Positions 16,700 through 26,553 are shown, numbered from the stretch's first letter. The stretch is 52,690 bases of DNA from Propionivibrio dicarboxylicus (GCA_945902805.1 CAMDMZ010000033.1:1-52690); one strand, 5' to 3'. Notes: generated by a model from the letters alone, not told the origin. Numbers and translations are program-made.

Positions 16700-17812
16700 T
16701 CAGTCAGGTGCAAATCGGGTGACACCCATCTCACGCAGGCTGGACTCGACGGCGGTAACGGCAAGGCGGAGCGTGTCGGCACCGATCGCACCAATGCAGC
16801 CAACGCGGAAAGTGTCGACCTGGGTCAGTTTGCCCGGATAGAGGATGAAGCCTTTTTGGCGCACTCGCTGGTAGAAGTCGGCAAAGCTGTAGGCTGGATC
16901 AGCGGGCGAGTGAAAGGTCACGATGATGGGGGCCTGGACCTCATCGTCGAGGAAGGTCTTGAAACCCAGACGGCGCATGCCGCTGACCAATGTGGCGCAG
17001 TTTTCGGCATAGCGCGTAAGTCGCGCGACCTGCCCGCCCTCGGCTTTGAACTGGTCGATGGCGACCCGCAAGGCGGCAACCACATGCGTCGGTGGCGTGA
17101 AGCGCCATTGGCCGGTTTTCTGCATGTAGATCCATTGATCGTGAAGGTCCATGGCAAGCGAATGCGCGCGTCCGGAAGCGGATTCCAGAACCTTGCGCCG
17201 GGTAATAACGAAGCCCATACCGGGCACCCCTTCAAGGCATTTGCCGGATGCGGCGATCAGGGCATCGATCGGCATCGAGCGCAGGTCGATCGGGATGGCG
17301 GCGTAGGAACTCATGGCATCGACGATCAGATGCCGGCCATGGCTGGCAACAATGCCCGCGATGCGCGACAAGGGATTCAGGATGCCGGTGCCGGTTTCGC
17401 AATGCACCTGGACCACATGGCTGATGGCGGGATCGTCCGCCAGCGCCTGGCCGATGAGGGCTGGGTCGGCCGGTTGGTCGTCCCCGAACGGCAGGACCAC
17501 GGCTTCGCGACCGAGGTAGCCAAGAATGCGCACAACGCGCTCACAGTAGGCACCGTTGTGTGGCACCAGGACTTTGCCACTACGCGGAACCAACGTGCCG
17601 ATGGCCGCTTCCACGGCAAAGGTGCCGCTGCCCTGCAAGGGGACGCAGACGTGGCTATCGCTGCCATGCGCAATGTCGACCAGATCACTGCAGACCGAGG
17701 CCGTCAGTTGGTTGAAGGCCGTATCCCACGAGCCCCAGTCGCTCAACATCGCTTCCTTGGTGGCGGTTGATGTGGTTAATGGTCCGGGTGTCAGCAGGAT
17801 GGGGTCGTTCAT
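16700..17812 (-). CDS. phnW: 2-aminoethylphosphonate--pyruvate transaminase
   Basis: PhnW moves the amino group of 2-aminoethylphosphonate to pyruvate, giving phosphonoacetaldehyde and alanine. The 370-residue sequence starts with [10 protein letters not shown], has the [10 protein letters not shown] cofactor loop, VDAMSSY, and the PLP lysine in [10 protein letters not shown]. All are typical of PhnW. It is the last phosphonate gene of the phnC-D-E-A-adh-W row. With PhnY and PhnA in this island it forms the hydrolytic phosphonoacetate route. Confidence 0.95.
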   Translation of the reverse strand: MNDPILLTPGPLTTSTATKEAMLSDWGSWDTAFNQLTASVCSDLVDIAHGSDSHVCVPLQGSGTFAVEAAIGTLVPRSGKVLVPHNGAYCERVVRILGYLGREAVVLPFGDDQPADPALIGQALADDPAISHVVQVHCETGTGILNPLSRIAGIVASHGRHLIVDAMSSYAAIPIDLRSMPIDALIAASGKCLEGVPGMGFVITRRKVLESASGRAHSLAMDLHDQWIYMQKTGQWRFTPPTHVVAALRVAIDQFKAEGGQVARLTRYAENCATLVSGMRRLGFKTFLDDEVQAPIIVTFHSPADPAYSFADFYQRVRQKGFILYPGKLTQVDTFRVGCIGAIGADTLRLAVTAVESSLREMGVTRFAPD

Positions 17813-17825
17813 GGTGTGTTCCAGA

Positions 17826-17853
17826 AGAGTGGAGAGTGGAGAGTGGAGCGTGG
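17826..17853. repeat. Tandem heptamer between adh and phnW
   Basis: AGAGTGG occurs three times in a row (17826-17846) and then once more with one mismatch (17847-17853). In the transcribed direction this is a run of CCACTCT units just before the phnW ribosome site. It may be slippage-prone. No function is shown. Confidence 0.7.
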
Positions 17854-18948
17854 TCAGGGGACGATGGCCGCCCGCAGAACCCGTCGTGCTGCGGCATCGG
17901 CCATCGCGTCGTCGACGCGGTCGAGCGAGTACTTGCCGTCCACCAACTCGTGAAATGGATAGCGGTTGCGATTGGTCACGACGAAGTCGAGCGCTTCAAC
18001 CAGATTGCGCGGATGGTAGTTATGGACGCCGCGCAGCGTCAGCAGCTTGCGCAGCAACTGGTTGGCGTCGAGTGTCACCATCGCGTTTGGATTGACCACG
18101 CCACCGAGCACGTAGGTGCCACCGACACGCAGCATCTCGATGCCGAGGGGAATGACGCCCGGGTTGCCGCAGACCTCGATCACGACATCGGCGCCTTCCG
18201 GGCGACAGATTTCGCGCACCTTACGCAACACGTCGCCAGCCGCCGACGGGTCAAGCGCCAGATCGACACCGAACCGATCCGCCCGCTCGCGTCGTTCGGC
18301 CACGGTATCGAGTCCGATCACGGTACTCGCCCCGCGTGCCTTGGCAATGGCCGCGCCGAATAAGCCGAGCAGGCCGAGCCCCTGGATGACGACTGTCTGT
18401 CCCATGCGAATGTTGGCGGCTTCGGTGACAGCGATCATGGTGGCCACACCACAATTGATCGGTGTGGCTTCTTCGTCGCTCAGTTCGTCCGGCAGGCGCA
18501 AGATCCACGATTGCGGCAGGATGTAGCAATACTCGCCGAAGCCACCGTGATGGTGCGGTCCGGAATCGACGGCCATGTGGCCATACTTGTCCACCCCGCG
18601 CGACTTCTGCGGCAGGTCGAGTACCTCGGTGAAGTAGTTTCGGCCGGGAATGAAATACTCACTCCAGGTAATGCGATCGCCGGGGCTTAGCGGATCGCCG
18701 CGCATGTCTTGCGCAACCCCTTCGCCCAGCGCGACGATGTTGCCGATGATTTCGTGCCCCAGCACGCCGGGGCAAGGGTTGGGGCGATGCCCCTGATACG
18801 AATGGATGTCCGAACGACAGATGGTCGACATCCGGATACGCACCAGTACCTCGCCAGGCTCTGGGGCGCGCAAGGGATAGGCGTCGATCCGAAACGGCGC
18901 GTTCGGTTCGTCGTAGATGGCCAGGCGACCCGTTGCTGGAATCAACAT
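17854..18948 (-). CDS. Zinc-binding alcohol dehydrogenase of the phosphonate-catabolism type
   Basis: This is a 364-residue medium-chain dehydrogenase. The GroES-like half has the catalytic Cys (STICRSDIH) and the GHE motif (LGHEIIGN). The Rossmann half has [13 protein letters not shown]. It belongs to the group annotated as putative phosphonate-catabolism-associated alcohol dehydrogenase. The four structural-zinc Cys of classical ADH are not evident. It starts one base after the phnA stop. A plausible role is to oxidise a hydroxyalkylphosphonate to the aldehyde that PhnY uses, which is inference. Confidence 0.85.
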   Translation of the reverse strand: MLIPATGRLAIYDEPNAPFRIDAYPLRAPEPGEVLVRIRMSTICRSDIHSYQGHRPNPCPGVLGHEIIGNIVALGEGVAQDMRGDPLSPGDRITWSEYFIPGRNYFTEVLDLPQKSRGVDKYGHMAVDSGPHHHGGFGEYCYILPQSWILRLPDELSDEEATPINCGVATMIAVTEAANIRMGQTVVIQGLGLLGLFGAAIAKARGASTVIGLDTVAERRERADRFGVDLALDPSAAGDVLRKVREICRPEGADVVIEVCGNPGVIPLGIEMLRVGGTYVLGGVVNPNAMVTLDANQLLRKLLTLRGVHNYHPRNLVEALDFVVTNRNRYPFHELVDGKYSLDRVDDAMADAAARRVLRAAIVP

Positions 18949-18949
18949 C

Positions 18950-20200
18950 TCAAGTCACGACGCCATTGATGGCGAAATCAAAGAGCTGATAGCTTTGCAA
19001 CGGCAAGGTCGTGGCGCGTTGCAAAAAGTCGGCGCTGACGGGACGGCTCAGGATGAAGGGAACCCGTGCCTCGGTGATCGCGCCATGGCTGCGCAGGCGG
19101 GCATCAGCGAGATTGACCAGATCGTGATCGGCGGCCGCAGCGCCGATCACGGTGCCTATGTCGCCAATAACGGCGACGTCTCCCTCACGGTCCGGCGGCA
19201 AATCAAAGCGGCGGCAGACTTCATCCTTGGTGAGCGCCATGGCCACGCCGCGAATGGGTTGCACCAGATCGACAATCGCTTGTGGCGTCGCCTTGCCGCC
19301 ACGACACCAGACGCGGACAAAGCCACCCAGCGCTCCATGATGTTTGACAAAGGCATCGGTAATCGGGCAAATCACCTTGGTATCGCCGGCGCCAAACTCC
19401 CGGTCAAGAATATCTTGCAGAAAGATCACGTTCGGCTTGCCGTCGGCCGTTGCCTTGTCGTTCATGCCATGGTCGGCAGTCAGCCCGAGCACTGCCCCCA
19501 GCGCGACCAGACGACCAAAAGCATCGTCGATGCGCCGATAAAACTCGTTTGCCACCGGATCGCCCGGGGCGTGCTTGTGCTGGATGTAGTCGGTCAGGGA
19601 GAGATACATGATCTCGGGCCGGAAACGTTCCAGCAGTTTTATGCCGGCTTCCAGCACGAACAGCGACAGATCCATCGAATACATGTCCGGCAGTGGCATG
19701 CCGACCAGTTCGAGCACGTTTTGAATGCCATTTTCGGCCAGCGTGCATTGGTCCGCCTTTTCTGCAGAAAAGCTGACATTGCCGTGCATCAGGTCCAAAT
19801 CCTTGCCCAGTTGCTTGCACAGTTTGTCCTTGGCGGTGATCGACACCACCTTGGCTCCGGCATCGGCGAATTCGGCGAGAATCGTGCGACTGCGCAGCAA
19901 CTCCGGGCCGGTCATCACCACCGCTTCACCTTGACTGTTGAGGTAGAAGTTGCCAGAAATTCCATGCACGGAGGGCGGCGCGCCGGTGATAAGCGACATG
20001 TTGTTGGGGCAGGTAAAGCTGGGCACGGTACCTTCGGCGAGGGTACTGAAGCCTTCATTGATGAAGCGCGCGATGTTGGGAATGATGCCGTCGCGCAGCC
20101 CGGACTCGATATAAGCCGGATCGCCGCCATCAATGCAGACGACGACAACAGGTTGCGCTGGCCAGCGATAAGTGATGTTGTTGAGTTGGATGGTTTTCAT
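18950..20200 (-). CDS. phnA: Phosphonoacetate hydrolase
   Basis: PhnA cleaves the C-P bond of phosphonoacetate to acetate and phosphate. The 416-residue alkaline-phosphatase-fold enzyme shows the metal-binding CIDGGDP at its N-terminus, the nucleophile Thr in PSFTCPNNMSLITG, and later LTADHGMND with the Asp/His ligands. ATG 20200 is chosen; a TTG at 20236 would add 12 residues with no better ribosome site. Near the C-terminus (19023-19047) the coding DNA holds a dispersed repeat in antisense, read as SRPVSADFL. Confidence 0.93.
   Translation of the reverse strand: MKTIQLNNITYRWPAQPVVVVCIDGGDPAYIESGLRDGIIPNIARFINEGFSTLAEGTVPSFTCPNNMSLITGAPPSVHGISGNFYLNSQGEAVVMTGPELLRSRTILAEFADAGAKVVSITAKDKLCKQLGKDLDLMHGNVSFSAEKADQCTLAENGIQNVLELVGMPLPDMYSMDLSLFVLEAGIKLLERFRPEIMYLSLTDYIQHKHAPGDPVANEFYRRIDDAFGRLVALGAVLGLTADHGMNDKATADGKPNVIFLQDILDREFGAGDTKVICPITDAFVKHHGALGGFVRVWCRGGKATPQAIVDLVQPIRGVAMALTKDEVCRRFDLPPDREGDVAVIGDIGTVIGAAAADHDLVNLADARLRSHGAITEARVPFILSRPVSADFLQRATTLPLQSYQLFDFAINGVVT
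19023..19047 (+). repeat. Dispersed repeat, copy 7 (antisense inside phnA)
   Basis: AAAAAGTCGGCGCTGACG then GGACGGCTC matches the family with two changes. Read from the other strand it gives SRPVSADF in PhnA, the same reverse frame as the copy in the glycosyltransferase at 46919. Confidence 0.7.
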
Positions 20201-20276
20201 GGGAGCTTGGGAAATAACGTGAGATAACTCGTTCAATGTGGCTGGTGATCGACGAGCGAAGCGAGCAAATTAGAAG

Positions 20277-20294
20277 CCTCCCCGCGAGGGGAGG
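20277..20294. repeat. Stable hairpin between phnE and phnA
   Basis: CCTCCCC (20277-20283) and GGGGAGG (20288-20294) pair perfectly around a GCGA tetraloop. It lies in the 167-bp gap between phnE and phnA, which otherwise shows no gene. With no U-tract it is more likely an mRNA-stabilising or processing site than a terminator. Confidence 0.6.
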
Positions 20295-20367
20295 ATGGGT
20301 GGGGCGGGGCAATTTGCTGCATTTGCGTTGTTTCATCATCAAGGGTGCTTTGAAAAATTCCTGGGAC

Positions 20368-21165
20368 TTAAATCGCCCACTGACGAATCCGGGCAGAAAT
20401 GAGGTCAAGAAGGGTGACGCAGACAATGATGATGATGAGCACGGCGGCTGTTTCGGCGTAATCAAAGCCGCGAATCACCTCATGCAGGATGACACCGATG
20501 CCGCCGGCACCGACGATGCCGAGGACCGAAGCCGAGCGCACGTTTGATTCGAAGCGATACAGCGAATAGGAAATCCATAGCGGCAAGACCTGCGGGATCA
20601 CGCCATACAGAATTTCCTCGACGGCATTTGCGCCTGTGGCGCGCACGCCCTCCATGGGACGCGGGTCGATGGCCTCGACGGCTTCGGCAAACAATTTGGC
20701 CAGCACACCGGTGGTGTGCACCCACAGTGCCATGACGCCGGCAAACGGGCCGAGGCCGACGGCAACGATGAACAACATGGCGAACACCATCTCGTTGATG
20801 GCGCGACAGGCATCCATCACGCGCCGCATCGGTTGATAGACCCAGGCAGGGACCAGGTTTTCAGACGACAGGAGGCCGCAGGGGATGGCGCAGATGATGG
20901 CCAGGACCGTACCCCAGACCGCGATATGCACGGTGACCACCATTTCCTCCAGATAGATTCGCCAATCGTGGAAGTTGGGCGGGAAGAATTCCTTGATGAA
21001 TATGCTCATGTTGCCGGAGTACTTGATCAGGTCGAGCGGGCGCATGTCAGCGCCTTCCCATGACCAGATCAGCAACACGAACAGGACACCCCAGGCGATG
21101 GTGGTGGAGAGATGACTGGGCGGCGGTGTCAAGGGAACGCCGCGTATGCTTGGTGTGTTCTTCAT
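20368..21165 (-). CDS. phnE: Phosphonate ABC transporter permease PhnE
   Basis: This inner-membrane permease of about 265 residues has several predicted helices and the ABC-permease EAA-type loop ([20 protein letters not shown]). It has the PhnE pattern of a short cytoplasmic N-terminus, a first helix and then a periplasmic segment. I used ATG 21165, which has GAAGG upstream; a TTG at 21183 is less likely. It follows phnD and phnC in the usual order C-D-E and serves phosphonate import. Confidence 0.92.
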   Translation of the reverse strand: MKNTPSIRGVPLTPPPSHLSTTIAWGVLFVLLIWSWEGADMRPLDLIKYSGNMSIFIKEFFPPNFHDWRIYLEEMVVTVHIAVWGTVLAIICAIPCGLLSSENLVPAWVYQPMRRVMDACRAINEMVFAMLFIVAVGLGPFAGVMALWVHTTGVLAKLFAEAVEAIDPRPMEGVRATGANAVEEILYGVIPQVLPLWISYSLYRFESNVRSASVLGIVGAGGIGVILHEVIRGFDYAETAAVLIIIIVCVTLLDLISARIRQWAI

Positions 21166-21230
21166 GGGGTTTGCCTTCGGCAATGACGAGCGCAGAACGG
21201 CACAGCCGTCCTGCGCCTGACAGTCGCGTG

Positions 21231-22199
21231 TTACTTCATCGACTTGGCCAGATCGGCCAGCTTGGCATCGATCTCGGCGAGCTTGGCTTTCTTGTCGGCC
21301 TCGTTCATGTTGGCGTCGTTCTCATACTTCTTGCGTTCCTTGAACAGTTCAAGCTGGCGGATCGGCAGCAATTGCGCATCGGTCGAGGTCTTGAAGCCGG
21401 CGAGGCGATACATGTTCTTGAGAATTTCCTTCTCGCGCGCATCCTTGCCGTAGCCCACGGTGAAGTCCTGAATCTTCTTCTTCAGGCCGGCCGGCAGATC
21501 CTTGCGATACACCAGCGGATCGCGTGGGATCAGCGGCGAAGTCCAGAGAATGCGGATCTGCTCAAGCTTCTCGGGTGACTTCTCCTTCATCTTCTCGGTC
21601 ATCTCGCTGTTGCTGGTGGCGACATCCACTTGCTTGTTCAGCACGGCGAGGAAATTGCCCTCATGATTCGACGGCCGCATGACCTTGAAATGGGTCTTGG
21701 GATCGAGGTTGTTGAGCGTGAACACATAGTAGGAAGGAACCAGCGTGCCAGAGGTGGAGGACGGATCGCCGATGCCGAACGTCATGTCCTTGCCATTCTT
21801 CAGCACCTGGTCGAGCGAGGTGATACCGCTGTCCTTATGCGTGATGAGGTAGGAGTAGTAGCCGGGTGTGCCGTCGAGATCGATGAACTGGACGAACACT
21901 TCGCCGTTGGCGCGATCAACCGCTTCGATAGCCGACTTGTTGCCGTACCAGGCAATTTGCACCTTGTTGAAGCGCTGGGCCTCAATGATGCCGGCGTAGT
22001 CTGTCGCGTAAAACCCGTTGACCTTGACGCCCGTCGCCTTGCTCATGTCATCCAGGAAGGGCTCCCACATTTGCTTGAGCGCACCGGCCTTTTCAGTGGC
22101 GATGATGCCGAAATTTAGTTCCTTGACGTCCTGTGCGTGGGCGCTGCCGGTGACGACGATCGCTGCAGCGACCAAGAGAGATTTGATCGAACGGATCAT
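21231..22199 (-). CDS. phnD: Phosphonate ABC transporter substrate-binding protein PhnD
   Basis: This is a 322-residue periplasmic binding protein with a signal peptide ending near AHA at about residue 22. [21 protein letters not shown] and SNHEGNF form the usual PhnD binding-site segments. The C-terminus is rich in Lys/Asp/Ala and probably forms a helix. AAGGAGTAACA precedes ATG 22199, which is the best ribosome site of the island and fits high binding-protein output. Confidence 0.94.
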   Translation of the reverse strand: MIRSIKSLLVAAAIVVTGSAHAQDVKELNFGIIATEKAGALKQMWEPFLDDMSKATGVKVNGFYATDYAGIIEAQRFNKVQIAWYGNKSAIEAVDRANGEVFVQFIDLDGTPGYYSYLITHKDSGITSLDQVLKNGKDMTFGIGDPSSTSGTLVPSYYVFTLNNLDPKTHFKVMRPSNHEGNFLAVLNKQVDVATSNSEMTEKMKEKSPEKLEQIRILWTSPLIPRDPLVYRKDLPAGLKKKIQDFTVGYGKDAREKEILKNMYRLAGFKTSTDAQLLPIRQLELFKERKKYENDANMNEADKKAKLAEIDAKLADLAKSMK

Positions 22200-22241
22200 T
22201 GTTACTCCTTGAAGTGGATGAACGGGGTTACTGAAACGGAC

Positions 22242-23027
22242 TTACGCAAAAGCGGGTGCCAAGCCGTGAAGGTCGCCGACATCGGCGCCATAAAGATCGC
22301 TCAACAGGGCAGGGGTCAGAGCCGACGACGGGCCGTCGTACACAATCTGGCCTTTGTGCAGAGCGACGGTGCGCGGGCAATACTTGATCGCGAATTCGAC
22401 TTGATGCAGCGATACGACGACTGTGCAGCCACGATCGCGATTCATGGTCGCCAGCAGTTCCATGACATTGCGCGCCGATTCAGGATCAAGCGAAGCGATT
22501 GGCTCGTCGGCCAGGACCACTTTGGCCCGTTGCACCATGCAGCGGGCCAGTGCGGCGCGCTGTTGCTGACCGCCTGACAAGGTGGCGGCACGCTGCCAGG
22601 CCGATTGTTCGATACCGACGGCGGCGAGCGCTTCCATGGCCTGCTGGCGCTCTGCCGTGGAAAATCGCATCAGCAGACTGCGCCATAGGCTGCTGCGATA
22701 AAGCAGTCCGGTCAGCACATTGGTCAGCACTGGCAGACGCCCGACCAGATTGAACTGTTGAAAGACAAAGCCGATTTCGGCGCGCAAGCGACGGATCGTC
22801 GGCACGATCTTGCCGCCCTGCTGGATCACCTGATCCTGCACCCGAATTTCACCCGAATCTGCGGCGACGAATCCGGAGATGTGGCGCAGCAGCGTCGATT
22901 TGCCCGATCCAGAAGCACCGATAAGCGCCACCATTTCGCCGGCTTCGATCAACAGGCTGACGTCATCCAGTGCCTTGCAGCTGGGGAATGACTTGCTCAG
23001 GTTACGGATATCGATTGCAAGGGACAT
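22242..23027 (-). CDS. phnC: Phosphonate ABC transporter ATP-binding protein PhnC
   Basis: This 261-residue ATPase has Walker [10 protein letters not shown], the signature LSGGQQQR, Walker [13 protein letters not shown] and the switch His in VVVSLHQVE. It is the first gene of the minus-strand phn row. It would drive phosphonate import with PhnD and PhnE. Confidence 0.94.
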   Translation of the reverse strand: MSLAIDIRNLSKSFPSCKALDDVSLLIEAGEMVALIGASGSGKSTLLRHISGFVAADSGEIRVQDQVIQQGGKIVPTIRRLRAEIGFVFQQFNLVGRLPVLTNVLTGLLYRSSLWRSLLMRFSTAERQQAMEALAAVGIEQSAWQRAATLSGGQQQRAALARCMVQRAKVVLADEPIASLDPESARNVMELLATMNRDRGCTVVVSLHQVEFAIKYCPRTVALHKGQIVYDGPSSALTPALLSDLYGADVGDLHGLAPAFA

Positions 23028-23172
23028 GTCGGGTCAAGAAACTTTCCTGAGTGCGTAAATGAAGTTGAAACATTTCGCTGCCACCATCCGTTGGATCGTG
23101 AATCCGTGGCGAATCTGTGGCATGACGGGAACGCATTGTTGGCGACTGATATTGCAGTTCGATGAAGGAAAT
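23028..23172. promoter_or_regulatory. Divergent phnC / phnY control region
   Basis: This stretch separates the phnCDE-phnA-adh-phnW row from phnY. No convincing Pho box with the layout used at pstS and phoB was found. The nearest match on the phnC side is CCGTCAT without a proper -10. No regulator gene adjoins the island, so the controlling factor is unknown. Confidence 0.4.
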
Positions 23173-23220
23173 ATGAATACGGCGCTTGCTACTGAACTTT
23201 CAAAAGGAGACATTCAATGA
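23173..23220 (+). CDS. 15-codon upstream ORF coupled to phnY
   Basis: ATG 23173 has a strong site (GAAGGA) just upstream and encodes MNTALATELSKGDIQ. Its TGA at 23218-23220 overlaps the phnY start as ATGA. The phnY ribosome site lies inside it. Such a short coupled frame could control phnY translation. The evidence is position and ribosome site only. Confidence 0.35.
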   Translation: MNTALATELSKGDIQ

Positions 23221-24647
23221 ATTTCCGCAAGGAATCGATACGTATTGGCGGCCAACGTATCGGCCGCCAGCGCGTGATCGAGGTAAATAATCCCTACACG
23301 GGCGACTGCATTGGCTCGGTCCCGAAGGCGGCAATTGAGGATGTGCGCCGTGCTTTCGAGATTGCTCATGCCTATCGGCCGCATCTATCGCGTTACCAAC
23401 GTAGCCAGATCCTGCAACGCGCTGCCGACATCGTGGTGGCGCGGACCGAGGAAATCAGCGATCTCATCACCGCGGAAGCGGGTCTGTGCAAGAAGGACAG
23501 TCGTTATGAGGCGGGGCGCGTGCGCGATGTGTTGGTCTTCGGTGCCCATGCCGCACTCGACGATGATGGCCAGATTTTCTCCTGCGACATCACTCCCCAT
23601 GGTCGCCAACGTCGTGTGTATACCCAGCGCGACCCGCTGCTCGGCGTCATTTCCGCCATCACGCCCTTCAATCATCCGATGAATCAGGTGGCGCACAAGG
23701 TGGTGCCGGCGATTGCCACCAATAACCGCATGGTGTTGAAGCCTTCGGAGAAGGTGCCATTTTCGGCCTTGCTGCTGGCGGACATCCTGTATGAGGCCGG
23801 TCTGCCGCCGGCGATGTTCCAGGTCATCACCGGTGATCCGGCTGAAATCGCCGATGAACTGATCTCCAATCCGGCCATCGATATGGTGACCTTCACCGGT
23901 GGCGTGGCGATAGGCAAGCGCATCGCCAGCAAAGTGGGTTATCGCCGCACGGTTCTGGAGCTTGGCGGTAACGATCCGCTCATCGTCATGGACGATGCCG
24001 ACCTCGATGAAGCCAGCAGTCTTGCCGTGGCAGGTTCCTACAAGAATTCGGGGCAGCGCTGTACAGCGGTGAAGCGCATCCTGGTGCATAACGCGATCGC
24101 CGATCGCTTTGTCGAACTGTTGGTCGAGAAAAGTCGGTGCTGGCGATACGGCGATCCGATGGATGTGTCGTTGGACATGGGGACCGTGATCGACGAGACC
24201 GCCGCCAAACTCTTCGAGGCGCGTGTTAATGAGGCCATTGCCCAGGGCGCTCAGTTGTTGCTTGGCAACCAGCGTGAGGGTGCACTGTATTCACCGACCG
24301 TGCTCGATCATGTGCGACCCGAGATGACCGTGGTGCGCGAAGAAACCTTCGGCCCGGTTTCGCCGGTGATCCGCTTCAAGACCGTCGACGAGGCGATCGC
24401 CATTGTCAATGGCACGGCATTTGGTCTGTCGTCCGGCGTCTGCACCAATCGACTCGATACGATTACCCGGCTGGTCAATGAGCTGCATGTGGGTAGCGTC
24501 AATGTGCGCGAAGTACCCGGCTACCGGCTGGAACTCACGCCCTTCGGTGGCATCAAGGATTCCGGCCTCGGCTACAAGGAAGGTGTGCTGGAGGCGATGA
24601 AGAGCTTCACCAATGTGAAGACCTATTCGCTGCCCTGGCCGGCGTGA
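23217..24647 (+). CDS. phnY: Phosphonoacetaldehyde dehydrogenase
   Basis: PhnY oxidises phosphonoacetaldehyde to phosphonoacetate with NAD, feeding PhnA. The 476-residue ALDH has the Glu in VLELGGNDPLIV, the catalytic Cys in NSGQRCTAVKRI, and the late PFGGIKDSGLGYKEG motif. An AAAAGGAG site precedes ATG 23217. At 24129-24153 it contains a dispersed repeat, read as EKSRCWRYGDP. Related PhnY proteins, as I remember them, have a same-length basic helix ending in GDP here, so length seems unchanged. It is divergent from phnC and overlaps the next gene by GTGA. Confidence 0.93.
   Translation: MNFRKESIRIGGQRIGRQRVIEVNNPYTGDCIGSVPKAAIEDVRRAFEIAHAYRPHLSRYQRSQILQRAADIVVARTEEISDLITAEAGLCKKDSRYEAGRVRDVLVFGAHAALDDDGQIFSCDITPHGRQRRVYTQRDPLLGVISAITPFNHPMNQVAHKVVPAIATNNRMVLKPSEKVPFSALLLADILYEAGLPPAMFQVITGDPAEIADELISNPAIDMVTFTGGVAIGKRIASKVGYRRTVLELGGNDPLIVMDDADLDEASSLAVAGSYKNSGQRCTAVKRILVHNAIADRFVELLVEKSRCWRYGDPMDVSLDMGTVIDETAAKLFEARVNEAIAQGAQLLLGNQREGALYSPTVLDHVRPEMTVVREETFGPVSPVIRFKTVDEAIAIVNGTAFGLSSGVCTNRLDTITRLVNELHVGSVNVREVPGYRLELTPFGGIKDSGLGYKEGVLEAMKSFTNVKTYSLPWPA
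24129..24153 (+). repeat. Dispersed repeat, copy 8 (inside phnY)
   Basis: AAAAGTCGGTGCTGGCG then ATACGGCG is a near-perfect copy in sense direction. It is read one base shifted relative to the corA copy, giving KSRCWRYG. Confidence 0.8.
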
Positions 24648-25486
24648 TCACCACCAGCGTTGCCCTGCTGGTGCTCCTGTCGGCGTTGATGCATGCCGGC
24701 TGGAATTTCGTCGTCAAGGCCAGTGCAGACCGCTTCCTTGATTACACCGGCCTGGCAGTCGCCGGGGCCGTCGTTGCGGCCATCCTGCTGCCGTGGTTGC
24801 CGTTGCCGGCGCTGGAAAGCTGGCCGTGGCTGGCCACCACGACCTTCGTGCACGTGGGCTACTACCTGTTGTTGATGCGTGCCTACCAGCATGCCGATCT
24901 GTCGCTCGCCTATCCGCTGATGCGGGGCTCAGCGCCCGTGCTGGTTGCTTTGGTCGCGCCACTGGTGGGTGATGCCCTGACGCGCGGACTCGTGTTGGGA
25001 ATCGCTCTGGTTGCGGTCGGCATCGCATTGCCGATTGGGGTCGGCATACATCGCGGTGGCGTCAGTCGATCCGGTTTGAGCTATGGTTTTGCTACGGCCG
25101 GTGTCATTGCGCGGTATACCCTGATCGATGGCATCGGAGCGCGTCTTTCCGGCAACGCGGTTTCTTATACGCTGTGGCTGTTTTTCCTCAATGCCTGGCT
25201 GGTGCTGGGCATCGCGGTGTGGCGTCGTGGCCGGGCGGCACTCGCGCATCTGCGGCGGCGCTGGGTGTTCTCGCTCCTGGGCTCGGTCCTGACTATGGGT
25301 TCGTATGGCATCGTGTTGTGGGCGATGACGGTCGCTTCTATCCCGGCTGTCGCCGCCTTGCGCGAAACCTCGGTGATCTTCGCCGCCTTGCTCGGCACCT
25401 GGTTACTCAAGGAACGTATGGGCCGCTGGCGGGTCGTGGGTGCGGTGTTGGTCGCCTTGGGGGCGGTTTGCATTCGATGGGTTTGA
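24644..25486 (+). CDS. DMT/EamA-family transporter
   Basis: This is a 280-residue membrane protein with about ten hydrophobic segments in two similar halves, as in EamA drug/metabolite exporters. Small-residue helices and the MHAGWNFVVK segment in helix 1 fit the family. The GTG start at 24644 overlaps the phnY stop (GTGA), so it is translated with phnY. It may export a product or by-product of phosphonate breakdown, such as an amino acid. The substrate is inferred from context only. Confidence 0.85.
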   Translation: MITTSVALLVLLSALMHAGWNFVVKASADRFLDYTGLAVAGAVVAAILLPWLPLPALESWPWLATTTFVHVGYYLLLMRAYQHADLSLAYPLMRGSAPVLVALVAPLVGDALTRGLVLGIALVAVGIALPIGVGIHRGGVSRSGLSYGFATAGVIARYTLIDGIGARLSGNAVSYTLWLFFLNAWLVLGIAVWRRGRAALAHLRRRWVFSLLGSVLTMGSYGIVLWAMTVASIPAVAALRETSVIFAALLGTWLLKERMGRWRVVGAVLVALGAVCIRWV

Positions 25487-25490
25487 GCGC

Positions 25491-25946
25491 GTGACTCTCA
25501 TTTTGAAATGGCTCCTGGCACTGTCTGCCTTGCTCGCTTCCTTGAGTTGCGCAGCGCTCGAAGCACCTGCCTGTGCCGGCTCCATCAGCGAGTTGAGAGC
25601 AATGCTCGGCGACCAGAATTTCTCGCTCGACTGGGAAGAAACCTCGATGGATGACGGCCGGCCATTGTCGGTATCAATAACAGAACGACGGGGGACGCTG
25701 CTGATGGAATTCAGCAAGGCGGGTGAAGGTCTCTGGGCACAAAGCACGAGCGCGATCTGCAAAGTGGAATCGGGTCTCGAAACGATCTTCACCCGGGAAC
25801 AAATCCGCCTCGGACCCGCCGCCAATCTGATGTTGCGCCTGGCGATTGGTCATGGTGGGAAATTCACGCTCACCCGCTTCGGATCTGCGCAACTGCGAAT
25901 TGCCACACGCGGCTGGAAAGGCGACTTTTCTTCGCGGGCGCGGTAA
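25491..25946 (+). CDS. Secreted hypothetical protein
   Basis: GTG 25491 begins four bases after the transporter stop and gives 151 residues with a signal peptide ending in a Cys-Ala region (LSCAALEA; possibly a lipobox). The mature part has Cys near CAGS and in AICKVE and ends in basic residues. No family was recognised. An upstream ATG in the same frame lies inside the transporter gene. Confidence 0.55.
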   Translation: MTLILKWLLALSALLASLSCAALEAPACAGSISELRAMLGDQNFSLDWEETSMDDGRPLSVSITERRGTLLMEFSKAGEGLWAQSTSAICKVESGLETIFTREQIRLGPAANLMLRLAIGHGGKFTLTRFGSAQLRIATRGWKGDFSSRAR

Positions 25947-26015
25947 CTATCCCATTTTTGGGTCACCGGGACGGTAGCCGTTGCCGCCGGCTACCGCAGG
26001 ATGCCGGTCAGGTTG

Positions 26016-26540
26016 TCAGTCGTGCTTCAGGTCTTTGGGCGGACGACCGGTCTTGATGGCAACCAGTGCCTCCAGCGCCGCCGTGATCGCAGCGTCGCTC
26101 CGGGCGGCAAAGTCGATAATCGCGGCTCTAATGACCTCGCTCTTCTTTGCGGCCAACCCTTTCGCAATGCAGCGCTTCTTCACTGAGGCGATCAGCTCGT
26201 ATTCAGATTCCGGCATGGTGAAGCTGTCGCGAATCAGCTTGGGCTTCTTCGGCTTGGCTACCTTGTCGACGGTGCTGGGCGCGATGATCTTGGGCGACTT
26301 TAGTACTGCGATCTTCTTGACAGCCTTGACCGGCGCGGCCGCAGGTTTGCTGGGCACTGCCTTGGGTGACGCCTCTGTCTTCACCTGCTTTGAGGGTTTC
26401 TTGGCAATAGATTTCGCCGCAGGCTTGGCTGCAGTCTGTTTCGTGACTGGTGTTGTCGTCGTCGTAGCTGCGACGGCAGGAGGGGTCGCGGGGGTGGGGG
26501 TACCCTCTTGTTCTGGATTCGGAGTGGCGATGGTGGTCAT
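26016..26540 (-). CDS. Ala/Lys/Pro-rich protein with C-terminal RHH-like DNA-binding segment
   Basis: This is a 174-residue protein. Residues 1-100 are low-complexity Ala/Pro/Thr/Lys, like histone-H1-like or AlgP-like tails. The last 75 residues begin IRDSFTMPESEYELIASVKK and continue AKKSEVIRAAIIDFA, a ribbon-helix-helix-type pattern with a beta strand followed by two helices. It is divergent from a ParA-type ATPase, and a perfect palindrome lies between them. It is probably the ParA partner and may bind that palindrome. A chromosomal positioning role is inferred. Confidence 0.7.
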   Translation of the reverse strand: MTTIATPNPEQEGTPTPATPPAVAATTTTTPVTKQTAAKPAAKSIAKKPSKQVKTEASPKAVPSKPAAAPVKAVKKIAVLKSPKIIAPSTVDKVAKPKKPKLIRDSFTMPESEYELIASVKKRCIAKGLAAKKSEVIRAAIIDFAARSDAAITAALEALVAIKTGRPPKDLKHD

Positions 26541-26553
26541 GGGCGGTCCTTAA

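Noticed and set aside
18917-20227. Plus-strand open frame of 436 codons opposite phnA
   Set aside because: The phnA frame carries the catalytic motifs. The antisense frame has low-complexity content and no ribosome site.
23028-23172. Pho box at the phnC/phnY control region
   Set aside because: Single half-site-like words occur (CCGTCAT, CTGTGGC), but none has both the 11-bp partner and a -10 box at 10 bp, unlike the three accepted promoters.
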